Positions 32,641 through 48,893 of a DNA stretch of 64,000 nt are shown piece after piece. This stretch comes from Muraenolepis orangiensis (Eukaryota > Chordata > Actinopteri > Gadiformes > Muraenolepididae). Where the stretch lies: NCBI GenBank assembly GCA_027704905.1, contig CM051001.1, positions 34,833,656 to 34,897,655 on the forward strand, given 5' to 3'. A model generated the notes under the pieces. That model saw nothing but the letters and a program-made list of their open reading frames with translations. It was not told the DNA's origin and did no database searches. Numbering within the stretch: the first letter of the stretch is position 1; the number at the start of each line of letters is the position of its first letter. A program made the translations under genes and the position numbers.

Positions 32641-33540
32641 ATACATACAAAGCACATCATCACAACAGCAAGTATCAATGGGAGGTTCTTGAGTGGAAAT
32701 CATATGAACTCCACAGCACAAATGGGTTGTTCTTTTTTACATACCAATTATGTGTCACAGTTGCTGCCACTGATAAACAAACTCACTGGGGTGGAAATGC
32801 ATGTTGTTTGAAGTCGAATTTTCTTCATGACATGCTACTTGTTGGTTAAATGTGTCATGTGTGTGTTGGGGGGTGGGGGGGGGGGGGGAGTGGCACGTGT
32901 AATCATGTAATCATGTATTCATGTATTCATGTATGCATGTGCACGACTCACAAGGGCCCCAGGTCAGCCAGTGAGTGCACTTTCCGGGGTCTTTATTTAG
33001 ACCCAGAAAGAAGATTCCTTATATTCTTTTTTTTATTTTAAAGCCATTTCTGTCTCTCTTGTGGCGTTCCGCCGTCTTGCCCTTTGCGGTGGTTCTGGCC
33101 TCCCCTCCATGGTGACTGAACCACAGCGGAGGATCACACGGCCCGTCCAGTAGTCCAATCCCCAGCAAACAGGCAGCGCCCCTCATCGGGCCGCGGTCCC
33201 CGCAGCCTCCAGAAGCTGAAATGAGGCCACGCCCACTCTGTGCTGGCGGGGGACCGGGGGGGGTGAGGGGGGGGGGGGGGAGAGGGAGGGGAGATTTAGT
33301 TTCTCTGGCACCGAGCGCGGATAAATCACCGCCACTAAGCAGCCCGATAGTACTTACGGAGCCAGAAAATAATAATAATAATAAATTAAATGTAAAAAAA
33401 AAAAATGGAATGAAATACGCTTCTGTTTATGACACATTGGAAAAAAGAAAAAGTCATAAAAAAGTACTGCGTTATATTATATAGGAGTTGACGAACTTAG
33501 CGACGTGCCGTTATAGTTCAAAGAAAAAGTCTTGGTGAAG
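28540..33540. other. Intergenic region with unique blocks and short repeats
   Basis: It is mostly unique. Small repeats are a C run near 29257, a CTG run (about 30640-30660), (GA)n at 32600-32638, a G run near 32876, ATTCATGT words at 32890-32940 and G-rich sequence at 33250-33295. The block 28800-29130 is unique and could be regulatory. Part of a dispersed repeat shared with 41120-41190 lies at 32203-32268. No gene is recognised. Confidence 0.65.
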
Positions 33541-33556
33541 GCGTTTCTGCGAAAAG

Positions 33557-34291
33557 TGGTGGTGCAGGGCGGGGGGTGTTGGGTGGGGGGGGGGGTGGTG
33601 GTGCAGGGCGGGGGGTGTTGGGTGGGGGGGGGTGGTGGTGCAGGGCGGGGGGTGTTGGTGGTGCAGGGCGGGGGGTGTTGGTGGTGGAGTGGGGTGGTGG
33701 TGCAGACGGGGGGTGTTGGTGGTGGAGTGGGGTGGTGGTGCAGGGCGGGGGGTGTTGGTGGTGGAGTGGGGTGGTGCAGGGCGGGGGTGTTGGTGGTGGA
33801 GTGGGGTGGTGGTGCAGGGTGGGGGGTGTTGGTGGTGGAGTGGGGTGGTGCAGGGCGGGGGATGTTGGTGGTGGAGTGGGGTGGTGGTGCAGGGTGGGGG
33901 GTGTTGGTGGTGGAGTGGGGTGGTGCAGGGCGGGGGGTGTTGGTGGTGGAGTGGGGTGGTGGTGGTGGAGTGGGGTGGTGGTGCAGGGCGGGGGGTGTTG
34001 GTGGTGGAGTGGGGTGGTGGTGCAGGGCGGGGGGTGGTGGTGGTGGAGTGGGGTGGTGGTGCAGGGCGGGGGGTGTTGGTGGTGGAGTGGGGTGGTGGTG
34101 CAGGGCGGGGGGTGTTGGTGGTGGAGTGGGGTGGTGGTGCAGGGCGGGGGGTGTGGTGGTGGAGTGGGGTGGTGGTGCAGGGCGGGGGGTGTTGGTGGTG
34201 GAGTGGGGTGGTGGTGCAGGGCGGGGGGTGTTGGTGGTGGAGTGGGGTGGTGGTGCAGACGGGGGGTGTTGGTGGTGGAGTGTTGGGGGTG
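33557..34291. repeat. 39-bp G-rich minisatellite
   Basis: The unit is about gcggggggtgttggtggtgg followed by agtggggtggtggtgcagg, with about 17 copies and some shortened by internal deletion. Since 39 is a multiple of three, it gives open frames of up to 362 codons on both strands. These are low-complexity artefacts. Confidence 0.96.
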
Positions 34292-34504
34292 GGGGGTGGT
34301 GGAAAGCCAGCGAGTAACGGAGAGGAAGAAGAAAGCCGATGCCAAAAAACACTCCGGCGCCGCGCGGCGCTCGGCTTTTATTGACTGCGAAAGAAGGATG
34401 GCATAAAAGTGAGAAATAAATGGACAGAAAGGCAGCGAGGGGAACGGAGATAAAAGCACTGATTGAAAAGGAGGGCGTGCACGGCGTCACCCCGCATGCA
34501 TATC

Positions 34505-34505
<1 letters not shown>

Positions 34506-34551
<46 letters not shown>

Positions 34552-34621
34552 TTTATGAGTGTCATCCGTGCATGTGCATTTAAATGTCTGGTGGATTATT
34601 TCTCTTTGAGTATGCACTTCC

Positions 34622-34718
<97 letters not shown>

Positions 34719-34826
34719 CGGGGTGTGTTGGGTGGGGGGAGGGGGCGAGTATGTGAATGTAGACTTTTGTTTGTACGCATTGTGCATGTGTGCGTGCACG
34801 TGTCTGTTGCTGGAATGTCTGAATAT

Positions 34827-34897
<71 letters not shown>
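34506..34897. repeat. Cluster of three (GT)n microsatellites
   Basis: GT runs at about 34506-34550, 34625-34717 and 34829-34897, separated by unique sequence. Confidence 0.96.
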
Positions 34898-34898
<1 letters not shown>

Positions 34899-35152
34899 AC
34901 TGTGCCGCATGCGTCGGGCACAAGACGTTCAGGGCTGTGAGTGTAACATTATTGTGTGTTTTCTGGTCCTGTTTATTCCCCTCAAAATGCAGATGTTGTT
35001 AATAAATCCTGCATTTGCTCACTTATTTGGGAAGACTGCACCTTGCTTTATTAAAGCCATCCATCACAGAGGGTCCTGAATCGATGGCTTGCCGAGGAAA
35101 GCAGTGTCAGCAGCAGAGACACACTGAGAGAATACCAGAGCCCTTATAACTC

Positions 35153-35272
<120 letters not shown>

Positions 35273-36037
35273 ACTGCATCGGGCAAAGACAGGATCAAAG
35301 TATAAGTCATACAATGTGAATGCAGGATGAGAGAAGCCAGGGTTTTTAATTTGAAAGGACCACGCGTACGACACTGATAACGACTTTGAAGATTTGCCTA
35401 CCATGTCTTGTGCTGAGGCTTCCTGTACGACATCAGATCCTAATTTGAAATAGCTGCTTACCGGCATCATCAAAAACATCACCACGTGCGTCATGGCGGT
35501 GTTTTAAGAGAACACATCAGTGTCCGGTGTGTCTGGATGATGTAATGCGGTGGCTAATCACCTACACCGCGGCTCTGTTAGTTAGCATTCAGATGCGCGT
35601 CGTTATCTGCCGACGGCGGCGTCTCGGGAGAAGGCGGGGGTGCGCTGCTTCAAGCTGCTCCCATCTGGAGATCCCTATGCCTGGAATTCACTCTCCTGTG
35701 GCGTGTGAGAGGGCCGATCAAAACCCCCCCCCATCCACCCCGCCAACCCACCTCCCCACACATCTGCCACGTCCAACACAACACACACACACACACACAC
35801 ACACAGTCAATCTTCCGGCTGCTTGGTAAATATGTGTTGCAGCCCCCTGGACCCCTGGGTGAAAGGAACAGGTGGGGGATCTGAGTGAGGGACGGAGGAA
35901 CGGGACAGAATTAGGATGGAAAGGCCGGGACGTGATTTAGCTTCAGCGCGGGGAGGAGGCGAACGCAGACGTCCACGTGATGGGCTAGCGGCCCCCCGGA
36001 GGGAGGGACGGCGGTCAGGTCGCTCCAGACAGCGCGG

Positions 36038-36111
36038 TGAGGGGAAGGTGATGAAGGACAGCGTAATGCTATGTTGAGGGGAAGGTGATGAAGGACAGCG
36101 TAATGCTATGT
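36038..36111. repeat. Tandem duplication, 37-bp unit
   Basis: Two identical copies starting tgaggggaaggtgatgaagg, at 36038 and 36075. Confidence 0.95.
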
Positions 36112-36553
36112 TGGGTTTGTTTACTGGCATCTAAAGACAGCGATGGAAGCGGCAGAAGGGCCGGTCTAGTGCGGAGACGGGGACCATGAGGCTTTTCGGC
36201 CAAATACCAGAAAAGTAATTGACCAAAAAAGTAATTCCAGCCACATGAGCATCAACCCATTATCAGCCCAAATGGACCGGCCCACCCCCATCCAAATGGA
36301 CCGGCCCACCCCCATCCAAAGTGGAGCGGTCCGGGCCGAGCCAAGGTTTCAAAAGTAAACAAATCAATACTTTCTAAAGAGCAGCGGTTACTAGTAGACG
36401 GTCATGTAGGACTAAAAGCATTAGAGTTATGAACAAAAAGGACAAAACATTTAAAACGTTAGGGCTGCTAAAATTTAAGATTCTGGAGTCTGTTTGCGTT
36501 TAAATGCGCAAATATACCGAAACAAGTGTCTCAATTAAATGTGTTGGCACAAT

Positions 36554-36582
36554 GTTGTTTCTTGGTTGAACCAAGAAACAAC
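36554..36582. repeat. Inverted repeat with 14-bp arms
   Basis: gttgtttcttggtt, one base, then its exact reverse complement. Confidence 0.92.
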
Positions 36583-36791
36583 CAAGTTGTTTTATATGTT
36601 GCTTTCATGTTGTTTTTTCCTTATGCTTTGGCCAAGGTTGGCCAACATTACGCTTACAGTAACTCAACACATAATAATAATAACAATACATTCAATTTCA
36701 TATTGAGCTTTCCTGGACAAAATTGCACGTACAGTAAGATAATTGAATAGATCAATGAAAAATAAAAAGGAGTATAATTAAAATACGTTTA

Positions 36792-36794
<3 letters not shown>

Positions 36795-36830
<36 letters not shown>

Positions 36831-36862
36831 TAATAATAATAACAATAATAATAATAATAATA
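36795..36862. repeat. (AAT)n microsatellite
   Basis: AAT units with two AAC interruptions, about 68 bp. Confidence 0.96.
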
Positions 36863-37227
36863 GCAAGTTATGTAAAAAAATGCGCAGGCCACACAACAAT
36901 TAGGTCTAAGATAAATAATTAAATAAATAAACAGGCGACATTCCAATGGGAAGTGGTGCCAGTCAATCCGTTAAATACAGGGGCCAAATCTAAGTTCCAT
37001 CCCGGTGCTGTGCAGAGGTGCTCTTCCGCTGTTGACCAAAGGCTCATGAAACGCACACACTCCCAGGCCTGCAGCGCTCCACAGACTCCACCCACGCCAT
37101 TAACCAACTCCAACGCTTTAGTCCCTTCCCAAAACCTTCCAAAGTCGAATCCCCGTCCAAACCGCTACATACTAAACAAACTCCCTCCCCTCACACCTTC
37201 CCTACAGGCAGCACACCCACCCTCATG

Positions 37228-37615
37228 CTGGATGGTGGATGGTGGATGTTTGTTAGTGGATGTTGGATGTTGGATGGTGGATGTTGGATGTTTGTTAGTG
37301 GATGTTGGATGGTGGATGGTGGATGTTGGATGTTGGATGGTGGATGTTGGATGTTGGATGGTGGACGGTGGACGGTGGATGTTTGTTAGTGGATGTTGGA
37401 TGGTGGATGTTGGATGTTGGATGTTGGATGGTGGATGTTTGTTAGTGGATGTTGGATGGTGGATGTTGGATGGTGGACAGTGGATGTTTGTTAGTGGATG
37501 GTGGATGGTGGATGGTGGATGGTGGATGTTTGTTAGTGGATGTTGGATGTTGGACGGTGGATGTTTGTTAGTGGATGTTGGATGGTGGATGTTGGATGTT
37601 GGACGGTGGATGTTA
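37228..37615. repeat. GGATGTTGGATGGTG minisatellite with GTTTGTTAGT spacers
   Basis: Short ggatgt/ggatggt words with a recurring gatgtttgttagtgg block (first at about 37246, eight times in all). The frames of both strands are open because most words add up to multiples of three. Confidence 0.94.
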
Positions 37616-37731
37616 AAGGTAAACCGATGACCTTCAAGAGACCCACCTCCCACATCCTTCTTCACGACCTGGGGAAGCAGACAACAGCCAGGGCTCACTA
37701 GATAAATACCTAATGCCATAAGCATGAAGGC

Positions 37732-37733
<2 letters not shown>

Positions 37734-37768
<35 letters not shown>

Positions 37769-37926
37769 AAATAAATAAATAAATATATATTTAATAAATA
37801 CATATATACATAAAGGCATTATTATTATTTATATATATATATACACACATACATATACACACACATATATTTACTTACATACATACACACATACATATCT
37901 ATATATATATCTATATATCTATATAT
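37734..37926. repeat. (TA)n-rich low-complexity DNA
   Basis: TA, TAAA and CACATA words; the hAT element that follows was inserted at its right edge. Confidence 0.9.
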
Positions 37927-38954
37927 CAGTGGTGAAGCGTCAGGGCCTTCAAGGTATTCAGAGAAGACCCTGGAACCCTCAGATGAAACAAAAAAAAAAT
38001 CGAATTAATTGTATTAAGAAAATTGAATAAAGTTTAAATAAAATGAATAAATGAGAATCGTATCCGTGTTGTTATCTGTTATATTACAGTTTTACGTTGA
38101 TTTGTTTGTCTTTCTCGGTCCATGCATTTGGGTGGCTTTGTGTTAGAAAGAAAAATGCAACCAATCAGATATTTTTCTGGGTTGCTGGGAAGAATATCCT
38201 TCAATCAAAGTATTCACGAATGCTTTGGCCTTAAACTGAATGAGACAATGGATTGACAATTTGATCAACCAATCATATATTGGTATGTAGTCAATGGGCG
38301 TATTCTTTCAGATTTCCCCACAGGTCCATAGTGCGCTAGAAGGTCTAGTTAGTTCACTGGCTGGAGACAGAGGATCTAGCTTAGTGCTACGTTGTTTTTT
38401 TTCTACGTAGGTTTTTTACGTCGTAGGTAAAGATGATGTTGTTGCGGAATTGTTGTTAGTACCCTTTTCATGACGACCATTCAGTGAAAAGATCCCCGTT
38501 ACCACTGCATCTGTGGAAAGGACATTTTCCGTCCTCAAACGGATAAAAACATATGGAGGAACAGAACAATCCTGACTCACTGCTCAGCTTCCATAGCTAT
38601 TGAAAGGCAACTTATTTTGGATCTGAAAAGCAGTGATCAGCTTTATGACCGGGTTATCGATCCATCCAGAAGGACAGGAGAATGGATTTGGTCTTTAAGT
38701 GAACATCATTGGTGAGTGAGACTCATTTGTCTTTGCTGGTTTTGTCTCAGTGTTGCGTCTCGTTGAGCTGGTTGGTGCATTTTGTTTCCACACACTTGTT
38801 GACTGATTAGTTAATGGCTGTCTTGGGTTTGTTAAGCATTGTTGTGCATTTAAATTGAGAGTTTTGACTTGATCTTTCTTTGCATCGCTTAACGTGAAAA
38901 GGCTTAACGTAACAAACTACAGAAGGTCCAGTTGTGATACACGGCTCGCCACTG
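37927..38954. mobile_element. Decayed hAT-superfamily DNA transposon
   Basis: The 5' end cagtggtgaagcgt matches the inverted 3' end cagtggcgagccgt at 11 of 14 positions. The 8 bp outside each end are ctatatat and atatatat (7 of 8 match, though the flanks are AT repeats). Inside lies a remnant of the hAT transposase C-terminal dimerisation region. The element is 1.03 kb, too short for a full transposase gene, so it is internally deleted and non-autonomous. Confidence 0.78.
38492..38699 (+). pseudogene. hAT transposase C-terminal (dimerisation) fragment
   Basis: The first frame reads IPVTTASVERTFSVLKRIKT, which is typical of the hAT dimerisation domain. After a frameshift near 38555 a second frame carries ASIAIERQLILDLKSSDQLY and then DRVID, up to a stop at 38697. 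The fragment is broken by the shift and lacks the catalytic part of the protein. It lies within terminal inverted repeats at 37927 and 38954. Confidence 0.85.
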
Positions 38955-39714
38955 ATATATATATCCAATATCTCACACCTGTTGTTTTGCTGAGGTGCAG
39001 AAAGTAGGCAACAGGAGTGTGCCTTTAGGAACACGACAGTGAGAACTAGAACTCGAACACAACTAATAGCTCCCAGTGTCAGAGCTACGCGTGCGACCGC
39101 AGACGAGAGGCCGGCAACTTTAAGCTAACTTAAAAGAAAAAAAAAAGAAAAAGGAAAGGCAGCGCCGAGCAGAGCGGCTCCAGAAGGAGTGATCCATCCG
39201 TGATATCTGGTACACCGCGGGGGTCAACTTTTTAGCTCCATCCACAAAGCTTGTTGAGAAAGCCCCGGCCGATATTAAAGAATCATTAACCCCATCAGAT
39301 TAGTTTAGCACGGAGGTCATAGCGCAGCAATGCTCGTGTGACTCTCATATAATCCTCAATTAGCACCACGACGCCACTGTTGTTGTGCTGGTGTGCCGGG
39401 GCCAATTAGGCTAGCTTAATTGGGCTAGCTTAATTGCAGGTAATGCCGGAGAATCCCAAAGTCAAACAGAGGCCCTGGATTGGTAATGAACACCGAGCGC
39501 AGCCTGCAACCCACCACGACAGACAGCGGAGAACACCTTCCACGGTGCGGTGTAACAAGCGTTTGGTAAATATATGTGTGGCGTGACGACAAAACAAAAA
39601 CAAAAGCACACTTATCTCAGGCTTATTTGTTAAATGTGTATCCCTTTTTGTGTCGTGTTGTGACACGTTCAAGTGCATGACTGTGGAGTGATTCAAAAGT
39701 GCTTTAGACAACAC

Positions 39715-39746
<32 letters not shown>

Positions 39747-39817
39747 GGAGGGAGGGAGGGAGGGAGGGGGAGAGGGAGAGGGAGAGGGAGAGGGAGAGGG
39801 AGAGAGAGAGAGAGAGG

Positions 39818-39880
<63 letters not shown>

Positions 39881-40854
39881 AGAGGGAGAGGGAGAGGGAG
39901 AGGGAGAGGGAGAGGGAGAGGGAGAGGGAGAGGGAGAGGGAGAGAGAGAGAGAGGGAGGGAGAGGGAGAGAGAGAGAGAGAGCCTGAAGCGAGGCAAAAA
40001 AGTACTCCTTTCCAAATATTTCAAGGACCGACGATAGGCGGCGATGCTCCCGAAACGCCACGTAAAGCTCATGCATAAATCATGTAATCACTGTCAAACA
40101 CACACATCCAGGGGATGTGTGTGGGGAAGCGAGAGCCTCTGCATCTCTATGGGAGGTGAGAGGGCGCCCGGGACGGCGCCCGGGACGGCGACACAGCCCG
40201 GCTGATTGTAATGAGCATCTGTGTCGGCTTCCTGCACTGACAAAACAATGTTAAATTAATCATTTCAGCTCCCTCCTATGGCGATGGGGTGGGGGGGGGG
40301 GGGGGGGGGTACCAGTCCTCCCACTCCTCTCTATACAGCAATTTGGGAACCAGGGAGAGAACAAGAGGAGTGAGAGATGCCACGCAAATCGGAGGGACCC
40401 CCAAAAGTCTTCATTTAAGTCATTCAAAGTAAAGCGCTTTGGAGGGAAATGTTTTTTCTCCGTCCTGGGCTGGCCTTTTCAGGGAACATGACCGGAATGC
40501 TTGATGGTGTGTTTGTTGTTCCGCCATCTGCAGTGAAAGGCGTTAGATAAGTGAGAGAAATGAGGGAACAAATAACAAATAGCCATTTGGCTCACTTGGA
40601 ATACATGTTGAATCCCTCAGCTGGACCATGGAGAAGGAGTGTGTGTGCGTGTGCCTGTGTGTGTGTGTGTGTGCGTGTGTGTGTGTGTGCGTGTGCACGC
40701 GGGTGTGCGTGTGTGTACTCGAACAAGTAATTGAGGCTTATAGGTTTTTTTCTTCTTGTGATATCCGGTGATTCAACCATTCCAGTTGTTGCGTGCAGTC
40801 CATTACTTTAACCTGAACTTGAATTGAAAGTAGTGATATTATAAATTCATAGGG
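38955..40854. other. Intergenic sequence with a long GA/GGGA array
   Basis: The unique block 39000-39700 includes an A-tract (about 39131-39155) and an AT-motif-rich block (39220-39460). The purine array is at 39713-39982, a poly-G run at about 40294-40309 and interrupted (GT)n at 40640-40715. No gene is recognised. Confidence 0.7.
39713..39982. repeat. (GA)n / (GGGAGA)n purine array
   Basis: A pure purine strand of about 270 bp that alternates between GA, GGGA and GGGAGA units. It is able to form triplex DNA and gives shadow open frames of over 100 codons in several frames. Confidence 0.97.
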
Positions 40855-40870
40855 ATATATATATATATAT

Positions 40871-40930
<60 letters not shown>

Positions 40931-40980
40931 GTTTATATACACAATGTATATACAACATTATATATATATATATATATAAA
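40855..40980. repeat. (TA)n array
   Basis: TA runs with short interruptions (acaaca, tttatatac). Confidence 0.95.
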
Positions 40981-41212
40981 TAATGGTGCATGGGTGCTTG
41001 TTTAATACCACAGACATTGTGAAGCATAACAGTAACAGATAAACACAGAGCTGAACTTTGAGTCTGATTGACGGCACACCGAGAGAGTTGCTTGTTAACA
41101 TCCCAAAATTCAATCCAGGAGATGGAAGGAGTAACATATAAACTGAGGGACAAAGAAGCAGAGGAGAAGGGAAGTAAAGGAACAAACCACGGTTATATTA
41201 ATAACTGAAATC

Positions 41213-41524
41213 TAGGCACAAGGCAGTTCACGCAACACTACGGACGTAACAAACATTATTCATCATTCAGTGTCATGCTTATTTACTGGACTTGTTACTA
41301 TTGTTACTGCACTGTACTGTACTGTATTTATGATGCTGCAACCACGCACTACATGGCTACACCAGACCCCATATACAGGCCTAACTACTTACACACATAT
41401 TGTTCTTTATTGTTATTATTGCTATTCATAACTATCTTCATTTAAATGTTTATTTTTTATTTATACTTATTGTGAAGTTTGACTAACTGTTTGTGAATAG
41501 TGTTGTGACAAACCAACCACAACC
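41213..41524 (+). mobile_element. Short retroposed element flanked by 13-bp target-site duplications
   Basis: The insert of 312 bp lies between two identical aataactgaaatc copies (41200-41212 and 41525-41537). Its internal sequence ttgttattattgctattcat with tacttattgtgaagttt is shared with 43548-43630, so it belongs to a dispersed family. The long duplications indicate target-primed insertion rather than a cut-and-paste transposon. I cannot name the family. Confidence 0.65.
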
Positions 41525-42356
41525 AATAACTGAAATCATACGTAGGTGTACAAAACAAAATGACAACGAACACAGGAAAACAGCAGTGAACTTTAAACTA
41601 CGGCTGGACACAGCGCTAGGCTAACGTCACTTAGGCTGAGCACAACACGAGACACACACCCTCTCAGCGGGAGTCAACCGTACCGCTAACTCGGGCTTAG
41701 CGAAATAAGCTAACCAACACACAGCTCCACAACCTCCACAACTGTATACGTGTGTCCATTCCTCCTGGTCTTTGTCCTCCAGGCGTGAGGAGGAGGTGGG
41801 CTCACGCAATCACTCTGACCATGCAGGGGGGGACAGGGTGGTGAGAGTGGAGGGGGGAGAGACACAGGCCCCGTTCACACTGTCAAACACACATGTTAAT
41901 GCCGAGTGTGAACGGGGCCTATAATGTGTTGTTTATCCACATTGAGATACGATCTCTGAAACCACATTGGGAGGTGGTTTGTGCAGTCTAGGCCACTTAA
42001 CACCACATGTGACCACATTACTTTTAGCAGTGTGAAAGCGAATGTGTCTTTGGCCACATTAAGGACCGCCCACTCAACTGACGTCCTCTGTGTAAGCGGA
42101 AGTAGTACTCCGACGGCATTATATTAAACATTGGTAACATTACCATTACCATGACAACACCAACACCGGCAAAGTACTAAAATGCCCTGTCACACCTTGA
42201 CCATTTAGCTCGATGATTCAAATCATAACCGCACTAGACATTGCAGTATCAACATCACCGTATCAACATCACCGTATCAATATCACCGTCATGCCCAAGA
42301 AAACTTTGAAGAACGCTGCCAAGAAGTCTCCTGGGCGTGGACACAAGGAGGATCCA

Positions 42357-42597
42357 TCATCACCCTCACCCTATCCCTCACCCTAACCTCACCCTCACCC
42401 TCACCCTAACCTCACCTCACCCTCACCCTCAACCTAACCCTAACCCTCACGCTCACCCTCACGCTCACCCTCACTCTCACCCTCACCCCCACGCTAACCC
42501 TCACCCTCACGCTAACCTCACCCTAACCCTCACCCTCACCCTCACGCTGACCTCACCCTCACCACACCCCCACGCTAACCCTCACCCTCACGCTCAT
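42357..42597. repeat. Degenerate CCCTAA/CCCTCA (telomere-like) tract
   Basis: Hexamers caccct, aaccct and cacgct are mixed over about 240 bp, including aacctaaccctaaccctcac. Few hexamers are the exact vertebrate telomere unit, so this is a related minisatellite and not a clean interstitial telomere. Confidence 0.85.
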
Positions 42598-42892
42598 AGT
42601 TATAATATAGTTAATAGTAGTAGTAGGAGGAGAGTATAGAGAATATATAACAGAATGACTCTCAGTGGTTAATATAGTTATAATATAGTTAATAGTAGTA
42701 GTAGGAGAGTATTGGAGAATATATCACAGAATGACTCTCAGTAGTTAATAGTTATAATATAGTTAATAGTAGTAGTAGGGAGAGTATTGTTGAATAGATC
42801 ACAGAATGACTCAGTAGTTAATATAGTTATAATATAGTTAATAGTAGTAGTAGGAGGAGAGTATTGGAGAATAGAGCACACAATGACTCTCA
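42596..42892. repeat. Four tandem copies of a 72-77-bp AT-rich unit
   Basis: The unit contains gttataatatagttaatagt and agtaggagagtattggagaa, ending in acagaatgactctcagt. Starts are near 42599, 42676, 42748 and 42823. Confidence 0.92.
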
Positions 42893-43544
42893 GGCCGGAG
42901 GAAGGAAGAAGCCGTCGTGGAGGACCGGCTCAGAAGTGGATCAGTGATGGGGAGGTCGCCCCGCAGACATCGAGAGCCGGATAGATAACGATCGCAAAGC
43001 ACGGTCTGGCGGAAGAATACTGGACAGGACGAGGAGAAGGACGAGAAGGACCAAGCGACGACCAGGCGGAGTTTGAAGGGGATGTGTTTGTAGCGGAGAA
43101 GCGGGAGACTTTCGGGTGACGCTGGCTAAATGGTCAAGGTGTGACAGCGCCATAAACAAGCAGTAATTAGGAAGAAGACGAACAGACCGGATGGATCCTC
43201 GCGGATGGTCGACTCCGGAGACATGCTCATGTTCAGCGCAAACTTTGGGACAAAGTTTGCAACATGAGATTTATGAATGATTATGAATTTATTGAAATGG
43301 TCGTTGCAAGTGGAAATGATATATGTGTTTTTGTTGCAGATAGAGCGGGAAAGTGAGGTGGGATCTCAAGTAGTCTCATCAGAACACATTCTCAATGCCA
43401 AGTGTGAACGCACCAACTAACGGCGTCCACTTGAGATCGGATCTCTCATACCACATGTGAACCACGTGTTATCACACGTCAACTTTTTGCACTTTTTGCA
43501 CCAGCCGCCACATGTAGGTCTATACTGAGACACAGATTGTTATT

Positions 43545-43745
43545 TATTGTTATGATTGCTATTTATAACTATTTATTTATTTATTTATTTATTAATACTT
43601 TTTATTTGTACTTATTGTAAAGTTTTACTTCAACTGTAATTGTTGAAGTAATTGTGAATAATTGTGAATCATTTGTACTGCGGGAGTGAATGGGGAGTAA
43701 GCATTCCATTGTACTTGTAACACATCTTGAATCTTAATAAACAAT
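43545..43745 (+). mobile_element. 3' end of a dispersed repeat with TTGAATC tail
   Basis: It shares ttattgttatgattgctatt with 41401-41480, and actgcgggag...ggggagtaagcattcc plus a cttgaatctt tail with 54968-55260 (opposite strand). The shared 3' end and A-rich tail suggest a non-LTR element or SINE family. Confidence 0.6.
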
Positions 43746-43898
43746 AAACAGCAATGTTGAGGGTGGTGGGAATAAAAGGAAACTAAGGTTCATAAATAGA
43801 CATGTGAGTTTACAGATCAATATTTACACAATTACAAACAAAGGAAAAACCAACCGCCATCATTCTGAGAGACAAACATTGATGACACCACAGTGTCA

Positions 43899-48439
<4,541 letters not shown>

Positions 48440-48440
48440 G

Positions 48441-48480
<40 letters not shown>

Positions 48481-48893
48481 TCTCCATCTCTCCCTCTCTC
48501 CCTCTCTCCCTCGTACTCTTATTTTCTTTTCACTCTTTTTCGATCATTTACGGTGTCTTTTTCCATTTTGTCCCCTTTGTACTGCTTCCTGTTTTCCACT
48601 GCCTGTCCCCCAGCCCCCCACCTACACACACACCCTAACACACACACACCCTAACACACACACACACCCTAATATACACACACCCTAACACACACACACA
48701 CACATACCCTTTTAGTTTCTCTTAGCCGCTGTTTTTCTTTCCAATCAACCCCCATCGACACCCACCTCAGCAGCCCCCTCCCATCGTGTCCCTCCTCCTC
48801 CTCCTCCTCCTCCTCCTCCTCCTCCTCCTCCTCCTCCTCCTCCTCCTCCTCCTCCTCCTCCTCCTCCTCTTCTCCTCCTCTCCTCCTCCTCCT
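48440..48893. repeat. (CT)n, (CA)n and (CTC)n microsatellites
   Basis: (CT)n at 48440-48511, CACACCCTAA words at 48624-48708 and a (CTC)n array of about 100 bp at 48791-48893. Confidence 0.95.

Larger units (their letters stand above)
35280..36790. other. Intergenic unique sequence with small duplications
   Basis: Holds a 37-bp tandem duplication (36038-36111), a duplicated aatggaccggcccaccccca (about 36270-36318) and a 14-bp-arm inverted repeat at 36554-36582. No gene is recognised. Confidence 0.7.
41538..43147. other. Composite repeat block with foldback arms
   Basis: Sequence resumes after the nested insertion. A gttcacactg...gagtgtgaacgggg inverted pair follows at 41876-41919, and then a 23-bp perfect inverted repeat: 42187-42209 (ctgtcacaccttgaccattt...) and 43125-43147. 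Between the arms are a CCCTCA/CCCTAA tract and a 75-bp tandem repeat. A short frame starting at 42292 (MPKKTLKNAAKKSPGRGHK) runs into the repeat and is not a recognised gene. Confidence 0.55.

Noticed and set aside
33477..34565. Open frame of 362 codons on the minus strand (His/Pro/Thr-rich)
   Set aside because: It is a translation of a 39-bp minisatellite and a flanking (CA)n; the unit is a multiple of three, so frames stay open on both strands.
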